A stretch of DNA of 64,000 nt from an uncultured Collinsella sp. (GCA_934654775.1 CAKUGR010000007.1:1-64000); one strand, 5' to 3'. Shown: positions 1 to 8,037, counted from the stretch's first letter. Program-made: numbers and translations. Notes: a model not told the origin generated them from the letters alone.

Positions 1-331
1 AATGGTTCGATGTCTGCCCGGATGCGACACTCGGAAGTGTCCATCCTCGCAGTATCCGGTTCTCAAGGTGCACGCCTGGCGGCTCATCCGGTTCGACCGG
101 GCCGCGCGGCAAGGAGATATATTGCCAGACCGCGAAGCCGTGTGGGACGTCAATTCCACTCTTCACAAGTCCTACACAATCTATGGCTTTCTATATAGGG
201 AGTAGAAAGTCGAGTGCAGCAAGACCGCACGTATCAGATGATGACCCTTCGGTTAAGAGACATATAAAGATCGGTCACCTGTAAGTGTTTATCTACCCGC
301 GCTTTTTGCTATGTAAACCAGCGCTTTCGAT
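1..331. other. Intergenic stretch with hairpins, no gene recognised
   Basis: I see no convincing gene here; the short open frames lack a good ribosome-binding site and resemble no family. The DNA is structured. Positions 20-31 pair with 36-46 (11 bp, one bulge), 88-92 with 96-100, and GGCAA at 108-112 with TTGCC at 122-126. It could be the 3' part or leader of an RNA whose gene lies to the left of the window, but I cannot assign it to a known RNA family. Confidence 0.3.
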
Positions 332-368
332 AAAAAAGAGGGAGTGTCGCGCACAGTGCGACACTCCC
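332..368 (-). terminator. Intrinsic terminator of the infC-rpmI-rplT operon
   Basis: On the minus strand an 11-bp GC-rich stem (340-350 with 358-368, loop of 7) is followed by a run of six T. It lies 22 bases after the rplT stop codon, the place expected for the end of the operon. Confidence 0.9.
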
Positions 369-389
369 CTAGCGATTCAACAGAATCTA

Positions 390-749
390 TTAGGCCTCGA
401 GAGCCTTCTTGGCAATGGCAGCCAGCTCGTTGAAGGACTCGATGTCCTCGTAAGCCATCTGAGCCAGGACCTTGCGGTCGAGCTCGATGCCGGCAACCTT
501 CAGGCCGTGCATGAACTGAGAGTAAGAGATGTCGTTCAGGCGAGCGGCAGCGTTGATGCGGGTGATCCAGAGAGAGCGAATCTCGCGCTTCTTGTTGCGG
601 CGATCACGATACTGATACTGCAGGGAGTGCTGGACCTGCTCTTTAGCATGCTTGTAAGTACGCGAAGCGGCACCGTAGTAACCCTTCGCACGGTGCATAA
701 CGGTACGGCGCTTCTTCTTGGCGGCAACAGCGCGCTTAATACGTGCCAT
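390..749 (-). CDS. rplT: 50S ribosomal protein L20
   Basis: Ribosomal protein L20 binds 23S rRNA early in 50S assembly. The 119-residue product matches the usual length (about 118) and begins MARIKRAVAAKKKRR, with the very basic N-terminal tail and the YKHAKEQ and YSQFMHGL segments typical of the family. It is the last gene of infC-rpmI-rplT, 46 bases after rpmI, and is followed by a strong terminator. In Bacillus, L20 represses its own operon through the leader; the leader terminator seen here at 1594-1627 would fit similar control, but I see no direct L20-binding signature. Confidence 0.98.
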   Translation of the reverse strand: MARIKRAVAAKKKRRTVMHRAKGYYGAASRTYKHAKEQVQHSLQYQYRDRRNKKREIRSLWITRINAAARLNDISYSQFMHGLKVAGIELDRKVLAQMAYEDIESFNELAAIAKKALEA

Positions 750-795
750 GTTCTATCAACTCCTAGACGGTAAAACGAAAAACGGGAACGCGAAC

Positions 796-987
796 TTAGG
801 CGAGACGCGACTTGATGACCTTGCGGTCGGCAGCGGCGATCTCGGTCTCCTGACGGAAGCCACGCTTACGCTTGGTGGACTTCTTGCTCAGGATGTGGCT
901 CTTGAAAGCCTTGGCGCGCATAAGCTTGCCGGTACCAGTCTTGCGGAAACGCTTCTTGGTGCCGCTGTGGGACTTCATCTTAGGCAT
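796..987 (-). CDS. rpmI: 50S ribosomal protein L35
   Basis: Small basic 50S subunit protein of 63 residues, starting [14 protein letters not shown], the family's hallmark N-terminus. A clear AGGAG lies 7 bases before the ATG. It sits between infC and rplT, the conserved order in most bacteria, and is certainly co-transcribed with both. Confidence 0.98.
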   Translation of the reverse strand: MPKMKSHSGTKKRFRKTGTGKLMRAKAFKSHILSKKSTKRKRGFRQETEIAAADRKVIKSRLA

Positions 988-1019
988 GAAATACTCCTTA
1001 ATCGGTTACAGAACACTAG

Positions 1020-1574
1020 TTACTTGGTATCGCTTGCCGCTTTATCCTCATCAAAGGCACCCTTAATCGGGGCGAGCAGCATAAGCATGTTACGGCCTTC
1101 CATCTTAGGCTTGGACTCGACCGTAGCGTAAGGCTTGAGATCCTCGGCGAGACGCTCGAGAACGTTAAGACCCTGCTCCGGGTGAGCCATCTCACGGCCG
1201 CGGAACATTATGGTGATCTTAACGCGTGCGCCCTTTTTGAGGAAACGCAGAACGTGGCCCTTCTTGGTCTCGTAGTCGCCAACGTCGATCTTGGGTCGGA
1301 ACTTCATTTCCTTAACCTCGACCTTGGACTGGTTCTTACGAGCAGCCTTGGCCTTCATGGCCTGCTGGTACTTGAACTTACCGTAGTCCATGACCTTGCA
1401 GACCGGCGGCTCGGCGTTGGGAGCGATCTCGACCAGGTCGAGACCCTGATCGTCGGCGACGCGCTGGGCATCGCGGATGGCGAACAGGCCGAGCTGAGAG
1501 CCATCGACGCCAATCAAACGGCACGAAGATGCAGTGATCTCGTCGTTGATGCGGGTGTCATCAGACTTAGCTAT
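1020..1574 (-). CDS. infC: Translation initiation factor IF-3, probable AUA start
   Basis: IF-3 binds the 30S subunit, keeps it from joining 50S too early and rejects wrong initiator codons. The product (184 residues from the proposed start) has the N-domain opening with DDTRINDEI and the C-domain with KPKMEGRNMLMLLAPI. The start needs comment. An in-frame ATG exists at 1587-1589, but it lies inside the only Shine-Dalgarno (GGAGG, 1583-1587) and has only a T-rich tract before it. The codon properly spaced from that GGAGG (8 bases) is ATA at 1572-1574, giving (M)AKSDDTRINDEI. Rare start codons (AUU, AUC, AUA) are typical of infC, where they allow IF-3 to limit its own synthesis. If the ATG were used the protein would be 189 residues. 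Confidence 0.95.
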   Translation of the reverse strand: MAKSDDTRINDEITASSCRLIGVDGSQLGLFAIRDAQRVADDQGLDLVEIAPNAEPPVCKVMDYGKFKYQQAMKAKAARKNQSKVEVKEMKFRPKIDVGDYETKKGHVLRFLKKGARVKITIMFRGREMAHPEQGLNVLERLAEDLKPYATVESKPKMEGRNMLMLLAPIKGAFDEDKAASDTK

Positions 1575-1593
1575 TTTCCCTACCTCCATTCAT

Positions 1594-1627
1594 AAAAAAA
1601 TAACCCGGCGCTTCTCAGCAACCAGGT
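1594..1627 (-). terminator. Leader terminator (attenuator) just upstream of infC
   Basis: On the minus strand ACCTGG (1622-1627) pairs with CCGGGT (1603-1608), and TGCT (1617-1620) with AGCG (1609-1612) around a GAGA loop, followed by TTATTTTTTT. This is a textbook intrinsic terminator, but it lies between the leader and the infC Shine-Dalgarno, 7 bases before GGAGG. It must therefore be conditional. Leader attenuation by L20 is known for this operon in Bacillus; whether L20 acts here is inference. Confidence 0.75.
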
Positions 1628-1791
1628 CGTACACATAGACATCCTCACTATGAGGAAGGGAATCTAAGTTGTATGACCAGTCAGCTGCTCATTGGCGCCA
1701 AAAGGTGGGAACCCTCGGGTTCCTCTTTAGGGCATTGCGGGAACAATGCCTTGGCGATAATAACACGTACCGCGCGTTATCACATTACGTA
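1628..1791 (-). promoter_or_regulatory. infC leader: Structured 5' leader of the infC operon
   Basis: No gene is seen. On the plus-strand reading the leader holds hairpins GAACCC/GGGTTC (about 1708-1725) and GGCATTG/CAATGCC (about 1731-1751), upstream of the attenuator. Stacked stems before a terminator are what a ribosomal-protein-controlled leader looks like. The promoter must lie at or beyond about 1780 on the minus strand; I cannot place it with confidence. Confidence 0.5.
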
Positions 1792-1860
1792 CACGAAAAA
1801 TGGGGCTTTGACCCCCTTGAACGTCCACTTGCATGTATGGTGACCGAGGCGAGACTCGAA
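1792..1860 (-). repeat. Copy 1 of a 69-bp repeat containing a tRNA-Leu 3' tail
   Basis: This stretch matches 1976-2044 with few differences. It contains the last 23 bases of the neighbouring tRNA-Leu (CCA end, 3' acceptor strand and T-arm at 1838-1860) plus a copy of its terminator (about 1795-1816). The rest of the tRNA is missing, and the acceptor strand carries one base change. It is a tRNA remnant or an old attachment-site duplicate. Confidence 0.7.
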
Positions 1861-1975
1861 GGGCCTTCGCTTCGCGAAGCCCCGGGCTTCGGGCGCACGG
1901 CGCCCTCGCCACGCTCCGCTACAAACAGGCCACAGGCCTGTTTGCTTAACGCTCCGCGCGCTCACGCGAGTTCGG
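1861..1975. other. Palindrome-rich spacer between the two tRNA tails
   Basis: This 115-base GC-rich piece separates the two 69-bp repeats. It contains AAACAGGCC-ACA-GGCCTGTTT (about 1922-1943) and a CTTCGCGAAG palindrome (about 1869-1880). No coding potential is evident. It looks like an inserted or decayed palindromic element. Confidence 0.45.
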
Positions 1976-1978
1976 CAC

Positions 1979-2000
1979 GAAAAAGGGGGCCTTGACCCCC
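1979..2000 (-). terminator. Terminator of tRNA-Leu
   Basis: On the minus strand GGGGG (1996-2000) pairs with CCCCC (1985-1989) around TCAAGG, followed by TTTTT. It lies 22 bases after the CCA end of the tRNA and is part of repeat copy 2. Confidence 0.8.
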
Positions 2001-2021
2001 TTGAACGCTCACTTGCATGTA

Positions 2022-2108
2022 TGGTGCCCGAGGCGAGACTCGAACTCGCACGTTGTTGCCAACGGTGGATTTTGAGTCCACTGCGTCTGCCAATTCCGCC
2101 ACTCGGGC
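2022..2108 (-). tRNA. tRNA-Leu, anticodon CAA
   Basis: The minus strand folds as a class II tRNA. The acceptor arm is GCCCGAG with CTCGGGC, followed by discriminator A and an encoded CCA (2022-2024). The anticodon stem GTGGA/TCCAC holds loop CTCAAAA, giving anticodon CAA (reads UUG). The long variable arm and a T-loop TTCGAGT are present. Length with CCA is 87 bases. Everything needed for function is visible. Confidence 0.96.
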
Positions 2109-2147
2109 ACGTAATGCGTGAGTTAGTTTATCACAGCTTTCTGTTGA

Positions 2148-3581
2148 TTAGTCCGAAAATGGAACTTCGAGCATTTCGATGAGTTCGACCGAGTGGAGCA
2201 TCTCGCGCCGGCGGCACCCGCGTCCGTTAACCGAGGCTTCGCCCATCTGGTTGTCATAGGGATCCTCGCGCATGCCATCAAAAGCAGGCACGAATTCAGC
2301 CTGGAATCGATTGTTGGCCACCATACGCCACGGGTCGAGATTGCCAAAGTAGTGACGACGACGCCACTCCTCCCCCATCCTGCGTGCCGAGGAACCAAAC
2401 GATACGTCGGCGTTAAGCCAACCGGTCTGTGGCGTATAGAACTCAGCCCAATCGTGCGGCCCCACCGAATCGGGCGCAACATACAGGCCGCTCTGCCAAC
2501 GGGCAGGAACGCCCGCAATGCGACACATGGTGATAAACGTGAGCGCCATAACGCCACAATCGCCGCGGAGCGAGTGTGCACAATCATCGGCAATAGATCC
2601 CAAAAGCAGGTACGGCGGCTGATAGCGATAGTCGATATGCAGCGTCAGGTAATCATAGATGGCTCGGGCGCGATCGAGCGGATCCTCGAGCCCGTCAATA
2701 ACACGCTCCGTCAGCTGCTGCAGGTACGGCGTAAACGCAATGTGCGGACGGTCCTCGGAAGCATCCTCGGGCAGCGGCGTGTCCATGCACGGATGAGACG
2801 GAAGCGTACCCCCATAGACGTCGCAATAGGCGGCATCGATGTGATAGCGATAGGTCACCGAGAATGAACGCTCAGTCGAAGATGTCCACGAGGCAGTACG
2901 AGCCGAAACGTCTTCAGAAGCAACGGTGCCCTTCGGCGTGATGTCGAGAATCTCAACTTGAGACTGCTGACGGCAGGCGGCGGCAACGGGAAGCCACGCG
3001 CGAACGGTCTCCCCCTCCAAAGCCCCAGGGACAGATACGGACGCCTTAAGCGTGATGACGCGAGTCAACCCGTTTTGCGACTCCATCTCCTTGAGCATCT
3101 GGTTGCGCAGCGCTATGCCGTCCGTAGGATCGGGACGCAAGCCCGGAACCTCCTTGGGATACACGCGAAGCGAATCGAGGAAGTTGTCGAGAACAAACAG
3201 CTCGCCATCGATGAAGCGCCAGTCAATACGCTTACGATTAATCAGATCATCAAACTGCTCTTCGGTAAACTCAGGCCACTCCTCGCGAATCATCGCAATA
3301 GCCTGATTGCGCGACACCGAAAAATGAAGCGGCGTCTCAAGCATGCGGTACCGCTCGGCACGAACACAAGCAGCCAGAGAAGGATCGGGATTCTGCTCCA
3401 AGAGGCAATCACAAGCTTCAACAGCCTGCTTCAGATACCCAGCATCCTTGAGACGAAGAATCTCAGGCGGCAATCCAATATCGAGATGACGAAAATCATC
3501 ACAGCAAACATCAACAGAACACCCAACAGGCCCCTCGACAACAACCTTCCCGTCCGAAGGCAACACATCAACAACAGCCAT
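2148..3581 (-). CDS. Transglutaminase-like (papain-fold) protein
   Basis: The C-terminal half carries the transglutaminase-like core. Cys342 sits in RGDCGVMALTF, His376 in GPHDWAEFY and Asp392 in WLNAD, the expected Cys-His-Asp triad in order and spacing. No signal peptide or membrane segment is apparent, so it is probably cytoplasmic. The N-terminal half (about 200 residues) is not recognised. The start at 3581 (MAVVDVLPSDGK, 477 residues) is preferred over the longer frame to 3662 because GGGAG lies 5 bases before it. It stands alone between fba and the tRNA. Substrate unknown; such proteins can be proteases, amidases or peptide cross-linkers. Confidence 0.8.
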   Translation of the reverse strand: MAVVDVLPSDGKVVVEGPVGCSVDVCCDDFRHLDIGLPPEILRLKDAGYLKQAVEACDCLLEQNPDPSLAACVRAERYRMLETPLHFSVSRNQAIAMIREEWPEFTEEQFDDLINRKRIDWRFIDGELFVLDNFLDSLRVYPKEVPGLRPDPTDGIALRNQMLKEMESQNGLTRVITLKASVSVPGALEGETVRAWLPVAAACRQQSQVEILDITPKGTVASEDVSARTASWTSSTERSFSVTYRYHIDAAYCDVYGGTLPSHPCMDTPLPEDASEDRPHIAFTPYLQQLTERVIDGLEDPLDRARAIYDYLTLHIDYRYQPPYLLLGSIADDCAHSLRGDCGVMALTFITMCRIAGVPARWQSGLYVAPDSVGPHDWAEFYTPQTGWLNADVSFGSSARRMGEEWRRRHYFGNLDPWRMVANNRFQAEFVPAFDGMREDPYDNQMGEASVNGRGCRRREMLHSVELIEMLEVPFSD

Positions 3582-3719
3582 AACCACTCCCACATCAAAC
3601 GACAAACTGAACCCATTGTACCGACACAAAAACAAAAGCCCCAACCAAGGAGCCCCCAACACCGATAAACGGTAGCTATTAAATTATCTCAGCCCCGTAA
3701 CCCTGCGGCGGAAAACGAA

Positions 3720-3811
3720 GGAAGCCCCGTCCCCCGGAGCTGTTTCCTCGGCGCGACTTCTGGCGAAGCCAGGTGAGCGCAAAGGAAACAGTGTAGGGGG
3801 ACGGGGCTTCC
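3720..3811 (-). terminator. Large nested hairpin downstream of fba
   Basis: A 92-base nested palindrome: an outer perfect 16-bp stem (3720-3735 with 3796-3811), a middle 9-bp stem (3740-3748 with 3783-3791) and an inner CTGGC-GAA-GCCAG hairpin (3760-3772). It lies 20 bases after the fba stop and is followed on the minus strand by a T-rich stretch. It probably ends the fba transcript, but it is far larger than a normal terminator. Confidence 0.6.
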
Positions 3812-3831
3812 GGCGGGAAGTTTAGCGACGC

Positions 3832-4698
3832 TTACGCCTTGTTGACGGAGCCAAACTCCTCCATGAGCTCCTTGGTGCGGGCAACGATGTTGTCGCGACC
3901 AGGCTTGAGGAGCTTGCGGGGGTCAAAGCCCTTGCCCTGCTGATCCTTGCCAGCCTCGATGTACTCGCGGACGCCCTTGGCGAAGACGAGCTGCAGGTCG
4001 GTGTTGACGTTGATCTTGGAGATACCCAGGGAGATGGCCTTCTTGATCTGATCCTCGGGGATGCCGGTGCCACCGTGCAGAACGAGGGGCAGGTCGCCGG
4101 TCTGAGCCTTGATCTCGCCCAGACGCTCGAAGGAAAGGCCGGCCCAGTCGGCGGGATACACGCCGTGGATGTTGCCGATGCCGCAGGCGAGGAAGTCAAC
4201 GCCCAGGTCGGCAATCTGCTTGCACTCAGCAGGGTCAGCGAGCTCGCCGTTGGAGGTCACGCCGTCCTCGGTGCCGCCGATGCCGCCGACCTCGGCCTCG
4301 ATGGACATGCCCTTGGAGTGGGCAAGCTCAACGAGCTCCTTGGTGCGGTCGAGGTTAAGCTGGAAGGTCTCCTCGTGAGAGCCGTCATACATGATGGACG
4401 TGAAGCCGGCCTCGATGCACTTGAAGCAGTCCTCGTAAGAACCGTGATCGAGGTGAAGGGCGACGGGAACGGTAACGCCCGTAGCCTCGACGGCAGCCTT
4501 AACCATGTCGGCGCAGACCTTGAAACCGCCCATCCACTTAGCGGCACCAGCGGTGCACTGAAGGATCAGCGGAGACTTGGCCTCCTCGGCGGCCTGGAGA
4601 ATAGCCAGGGTCCACTCGAGGTTGTTGGTGTTGAAGGCACCGAGAGCGTACTTGCCGGCCTCGGCCTTCTTGAGCATGTCTGCTGCGTTGACGAGCAT
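3832..4698 (-). CDS. fba: Class II fructose-bisphosphate aldolase
   Basis: Zinc-dependent aldolase that splits fructose 1,6-bisphosphate into glyceraldehyde 3-phosphate and dihydroxyacetone phosphate in glycolysis. The 288-residue product has the class II signatures: LHLDHG near residue 82 (metal and catalytic Asp), EAEVGGIGG, a zinc-binding His in GNIHGVYP, and LHGGTGIP followed by INVNTDLQ, the phosphate- and substrate-binding loops. Length fits the short class II group, which also includes tagatose-bisphosphate aldolases (GatY/KbaY), so ketose specificity is not settled by sequence alone. AGGAGG lies 8 bases before the ATG. Single gene with its own promoter region and terminator. Confidence 0.95.
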   Translation of the reverse strand: MLVNAADMLKKAEAGKYALGAFNTNNLEWTLAILQAAEEAKSPLILQCTAGAAKWMGGFKVCADMVKAAVEATGVTVPVALHLDHGSYEDCFKCIEAGFTSIMYDGSHEETFQLNLDRTKELVELAHSKGMSIEAEVGGIGGTEDGVTSNGELADPAECKQIADLGVDFLACGIGNIHGVYPADWAGLSFERLGEIKAQTGDLPLVLHGGTGIPEDQIKKAISLGISKINVNTDLQLVFAKGVREYIEAGKDQQGKGFDPRKLLKPGRDNIVARTKELMEEFGSVNKA

Positions 4699-4768
4699 AA
4701 AAGAAACCTCCTGTAAGGTTGCTCCGATAACGCCTGTGATTTTACCACGGCATACCGCAGCATAAACG

Positions 4769-4819
4769 TTCGTTTGTTCACGAATATCATCCGATTGGGC
4801 AAATTTTGACCGTTTGCCC
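4769..4819. promoter_or_regulatory. Inverted repeats upstream of fba
   Basis: Between fba and the MBL-fold gene lie two short inverted repeats: TTCGT-6-ACGAA (4769-4784) and GGGCAAA-9-TTTGCCC (4797-4819). Their position in the fba promoter region makes them operator candidates. I recognise no specific regulator, and no clear -35/-10 pair. Confidence 0.3.
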
Positions 4820-4892
4820 CACAGAATCGACCCGTTGGGGAAAATTACTTGACGATTGAACGTTCTTCGTGATTCGAAAGACGGCCTCTAAG

Positions 4893-5576
4893 CTACATCT
4901 GCATGAATGGGTTCTGCATGAGCTCGCGTGCAACGGTGGTCGAATCGCCGTGACCCGTCAGGCAAACGGTATCGGGCGGAAGAATCTTGGCAAGTTTGAC
5001 GAGCGAGTGCATAATCGCCACCTCGTCACCGCCGGATAGATCGGTGCGACCATGGCTGCCCGGGAAAAGCGTGTCGCCCACGAAGGCGATGTTTCCCTGC
5101 TTGGTCGCAGCAAACAAGACGATGCCGCCCGGTGTATGCCCTGGGGTCTCGATTACCTGCAGGCAGACGTCGCCCACCTCAATCGTATCGCCCTCGGCGA
5201 GCAGGCGCGTCGGCTCACCCGGATCGGGTGTCTCGATGCCCCACATGGCGCGTTGCTCCTCGATATTTGCGCGAGGTACCATCACGTCCTTAGCGCACAA
5301 CTCATATAGTGCGCCGTCGCCAACGGCAGTTCGCACCCCGGCAACCCCACCAACATGGTCGGCATGACCGTGCGTGCAGACGGCGCCGAGCACGCGTACC
5401 CCAGGATGTTCGGTGCGAATATGCTCCACAAGACGCTCACCCTCCCACGCCGGATCGACGATTAAGCACTCGTCATCCGAAATCACGGCGTAACTGTTGG
5501 TCTGAATCGGGCCGTTGACCAGCGTCTCAATCGAAGCCGCTCCCCGAGGTGTCAGGTCCAAAGTCATATCGTCCAT
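4893..5576 (-). CDS. MBL-fold metallohydrolase (glyoxalase II-like)
   Basis: Metallo-beta-lactamase fold hydrolase of 227 residues. The metal-binding motif THGHADHVGG starts at residue 68, followed by ETPGHTPGG, FVGDTLFPGSHGRTD and TGHGDSTT, which supply the other metal ligands. This pattern matches the small YqgX/GloB-like group that often hydrolyses thioesters such as S-lactoylglutathione. A glutathione role is doubtful in an actinobacterium, so the true substrate is open. AAGGAGAG lies before the ATG. It follows the relA/spoT gene after a 12-bp hairpin and may be partly co-transcribed with it. Confidence 0.88.
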   Translation of the reverse strand: MDDMTLDLTPRGAASIETLVNGPIQTNSYAVISDDECLIVDPAWEGERLVEHIRTEHPGVRVLGAVCTHGHADHVGGVAGVRTAVGDGALYELCAKDVMVPRANIEEQRAMWGIETPDPGEPTRLLAEGDTIEVGDVCLQVIETPGHTPGGIVLFAATKQGNIAFVGDTLFPGSHGRTDLSGGDEVAIMHSLVKLAKILPPDTVCLTGHGDSTTVARELMQNPFMQM

Positions 5577-5596
5577 ACGTATGCTCTCCTTCTAAA

Positions 5597-5627
5597 TACG
5601 TCGAGGCACCAAAGATGCCTCGACGTA
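5597..5627. terminator. 12-bp hairpin between the Rel gene and the MBL gene
   Basis: TACGTCGAGGCA (5597-5608) and its exact complement (5616-5627) flank a 7-base loop. No long T run follows on the minus strand, so it may be a weak terminator or an mRNA-processing or stability hairpin inside an operon. Confidence 0.5.
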
Positions 5628-5661
5628 ACCAAATATCTATGATGCTGCGGGACTCTCGCAC

Positions 5662-8022
5662 CTACACACGGCGCTTGAGTTGCGCTCCGCCCTCGCCGGG
5701 CATGAGGCGGCGGGCGTCGTAGACCGAGTCGACGCTGCTGATAGAGGCCAGCAGCGGATCCAGGCCACTCGCATCCGAAATCTCGACCATGAAGCGCAGC
5801 GTTGCGATGCCCTCGCGGTTGGTCGACGTGGCGGCCGAAAGGATGTTGCCGCCCGCATCGCCGATGGCGATGGTGACGTCCTTGAGCAGACCCATACGGT
5901 CCAGGCACTCGACCACGATCTCAACCTGGAAGAGGGTGTCGGCGGCGCCGTCCCACTCCACGTCGATCATGCGCTCGGGATGCTCCATAAGACCCTTGAC
6001 GTTGGGGCAGTTGGCACGGTGCACCGAGACGCCGCGACCGCGCGTGATGAAGCCGACGATATCGTCACCCGTCACGGGATTGCAGCAATGCGCCAGACGC
6101 ACCAGCAGGCCGCTGTTGCTCTCGCCCTTGACGATGATGCCGTTGCTCGCGCTCTTGCCGCGCTTTTGCGGCTTGCGGTTGGAGCCACGGGCAGGCTGTT
6201 TCACGACCTCGGCGATGGCCTCGGCCTTGGTGAGCTGCTCCTCGGGCTTGGGATCCAAGATTTGCTCGACCTTGTTGGCCACAGCGCGCGGAGCGACCTT
6301 GCCGGCACCAACTGCCGCGAACAGGTCCTCGAGCTGTTTGTAGTTAAACTGCTCCGCAACGGCATTGAGTGCGCGCGTCGAGCGCGGCGTGGAAATACCG
6401 TACCCGCGCTTGCGAAGATCTTTGGCCAGAATATCGCGACCGGCGGCGGCGTCATCGTCCTTAGTCGCGGCGGCAAAATAGCGGCGGATCTTTGACTTGG
6501 CGGAAGGTGTCTTAACGATCTTGAGCCAATCGCGCGACGGCTTGGAACTCTTGTTGGTCAGGATTTCAACGCGGTCGCCCGTCTTGATCTCGTGCGTGAG
6601 CGGGGCCACCGCACCGTTGATCTTAGCGCCGACGCAGTGGTTTCCAACCTCGGTGTGAACGGCGTAGGCAAAGTCGAGCGGGGTGGAGCCGGCACGGAGC
6701 GCCATGACCTCGCCCTTGGGCGTAAAGACAAAGATCTCCTGGTCGAACAGGTCGACCTTCAGCGAATGCAGGTATTCCTTGGCGTCGGTGATCTCATCAG
6801 ACGCAGCCCAATCGAGCGAATGTTTGAGCCAGTTAATCTGGTCGTCCAGACGCTGGGCATCATTGGTCTTAGACGCAGACGATCCGCCCGACTTCTTATA
6901 GAGCCAGTGGGCGGCAATGCCGTACTCGGCCTGCTCATGCATCTCATAGGTTCGAATCTGAATCTCGAGCGGGCGGGCCGTGGGGCCGATAACTGTCGTA
7001 TGGAGCGACTGGTAGTTATTGACCTTGGGCATGGCGATATAGTCTTTAAAGCGACCGGGCATGGGGTGCCACAGCGTATGCACCGCGCCGAGCGTGGAGT
7101 AGCAATCGCGCACCGAATGTGTGATGACGCGCAGCGCCACCAGGTCGTAGATCTCGGAGAATTCCTTGCCCTTGCGCTTCATCTTTTGATAGATGGACCA
7201 ATAGTGCTTGGAACGGCCGTTAATCTGGAAGTCCTCCAGGCCAATGCGGTTGAGCTCGTCGGTGAGCGTCTTGATGGTCTCGGCCAGATAGCGCTCGCGA
7301 ACCTCGCGTGACTCCGCCACCATGCGCGCGATGCGCTGATAGGCGTCGGGCTCCAGATAGAAGAAGGACAGGTCCTCGAGCTCCCACTTAATGGAACTCA
7401 TGCCCAGACGGTCGGCCAGGGGCGCATACACGTCCATGGTCTCGCGCGCCTTAAACAGGCGACGGTCCTCGCGAAGCGCCGCCAGCGTACGCATGTTGTG
7501 CAGGCGGTCGGCGAGTTTGACGATGATGACGCGGATGTCCTTGGACATGGCGAGGAACATCTTGCGCAGCGTGAGCGCCTGCTTCTCGTCCATGCTATCG
7601 ACTTCGATGTTGGTGAGCTTGGTCACGCCGTCGACAAGCTCGGCCACCGTATCGCCAAACAGGCCCGAGACATCGGCAAGCGAGGTCTCGGTGTCCTCGA
7701 CAGTATCGTGCAGCAGCGCGGCGCACACCACGTCGCAGTCCATCTTGAGGTCGGCCAAAATGATGGCCACCTCGACGGGATGGTTGATGTACATCTCACC
7801 CGAGCGGCGCTTTTGGTTGCAGTGCTTCTCGGCGGCAAAACAGTAGGCCTGCTCCACCTTAGAGAAGTCGTCCTCATTCATATATTTGAGGCACAGGCGC
7901 TCCAGCTTGTCGTAGCTGTCCGCCATAATCTCGGGCGGCAGCTCATCGGCATGCTTATAGTGCTCCATCTCCGAGAACGGCTGGAGGGTGGAATCATGGG
8001 CGGTACGGGCTGCGGCATCCAT
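5662..8022 (-). CDS. rel: Bifunctional (p)ppGpp synthetase/hydrolase (Rel/SpoT)
   Basis: Makes and degrades the stringent-response alarmone (p)ppGpp. Domains in order: HD hydrolase (His81 in HPVEVA, HD at 105-106 in LLHDTVED); synthetase with KHYWSIYQKM and YDLVALRVI; GRFKDYIA, the RXKD motif of bifunctional Rel enzymes rather than the EXDD of RelA; a TGS domain (VFTPKGEVMALRAGSTPLDF); the zinc-finger/helical region; and a C-terminal ACT domain. At 786 residues it is full length, so both activities should be intact. GGGGACC precedes the ATG. It starts 15 bases after the RecJ-helicase gene ends and is very likely in its operon. Confidence 0.96.
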   Translation of the reverse strand: MDAAARTAHDSTLQPFSEMEHYKHADELPPEIMADSYDKLERLCLKYMNEDDFSKVEQAYCFAAEKHCNQKRRSGEMYINHPVEVAIILADLKMDCDVVCAALLHDTVEDTETSLADVSGLFGDTVAELVDGVTKLTNIEVDSMDEKQALTLRKMFLAMSKDIRVIIVKLADRLHNMRTLAALREDRRLFKARETMDVYAPLADRLGMSSIKWELEDLSFFYLEPDAYQRIARMVAESREVRERYLAETIKTLTDELNRIGLEDFQINGRSKHYWSIYQKMKRKGKEFSEIYDLVALRVITHSVRDCYSTLGAVHTLWHPMPGRFKDYIAMPKVNNYQSLHTTVIGPTARPLEIQIRTYEMHEQAEYGIAAHWLYKKSGGSSASKTNDAQRLDDQINWLKHSLDWAASDEITDAKEYLHSLKVDLFDQEIFVFTPKGEVMALRAGSTPLDFAYAVHTEVGNHCVGAKINGAVAPLTHEIKTGDRVEILTNKSSKPSRDWLKIVKTPSAKSKIRRYFAAATKDDDAAAGRDILAKDLRKRGYGISTPRSTRALNAVAEQFNYKQLEDLFAAVGAGKVAPRAVANKVEQILDPKPEEQLTKAEAIAEVVKQPARGSNRKPQKRGKSASNGIIVKGESNSGLLVRLAHCCNPVTGDDIVGFITRGRGVSVHRANCPNVKGLMEHPERMIDVEWDGAADTLFQVEIVVECLDRMGLLKDVTIAIGDAGGNILSAATSTNREGIATLRFMVEISDASGLDPLLASISSVDSVYDARRLMPGEGGAQLKRRV

Positions 8023-8037
8023 CGAGGTCCCCTTCCC

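Noticed and set aside
1575..1589. ATG at 1587-1589 as the infC start
   Set aside because: It overlaps the only Shine-Dalgarno and has none of its own; the ATA at 1572-1574 is correctly spaced. Kept as an alternative only.
1669..1995. 108-codon frame across the infC leader and tRNA tail repeat
   Set aside because: It runs through a leader, terminators and palindromes, lacks a ribosome site and has no protein-like composition.
1792..2108. Integrated prophage or island at tRNA-Leu
   Set aside because: The repeats are only 115 bases apart, with no integrase or phage genes; at most a scar.
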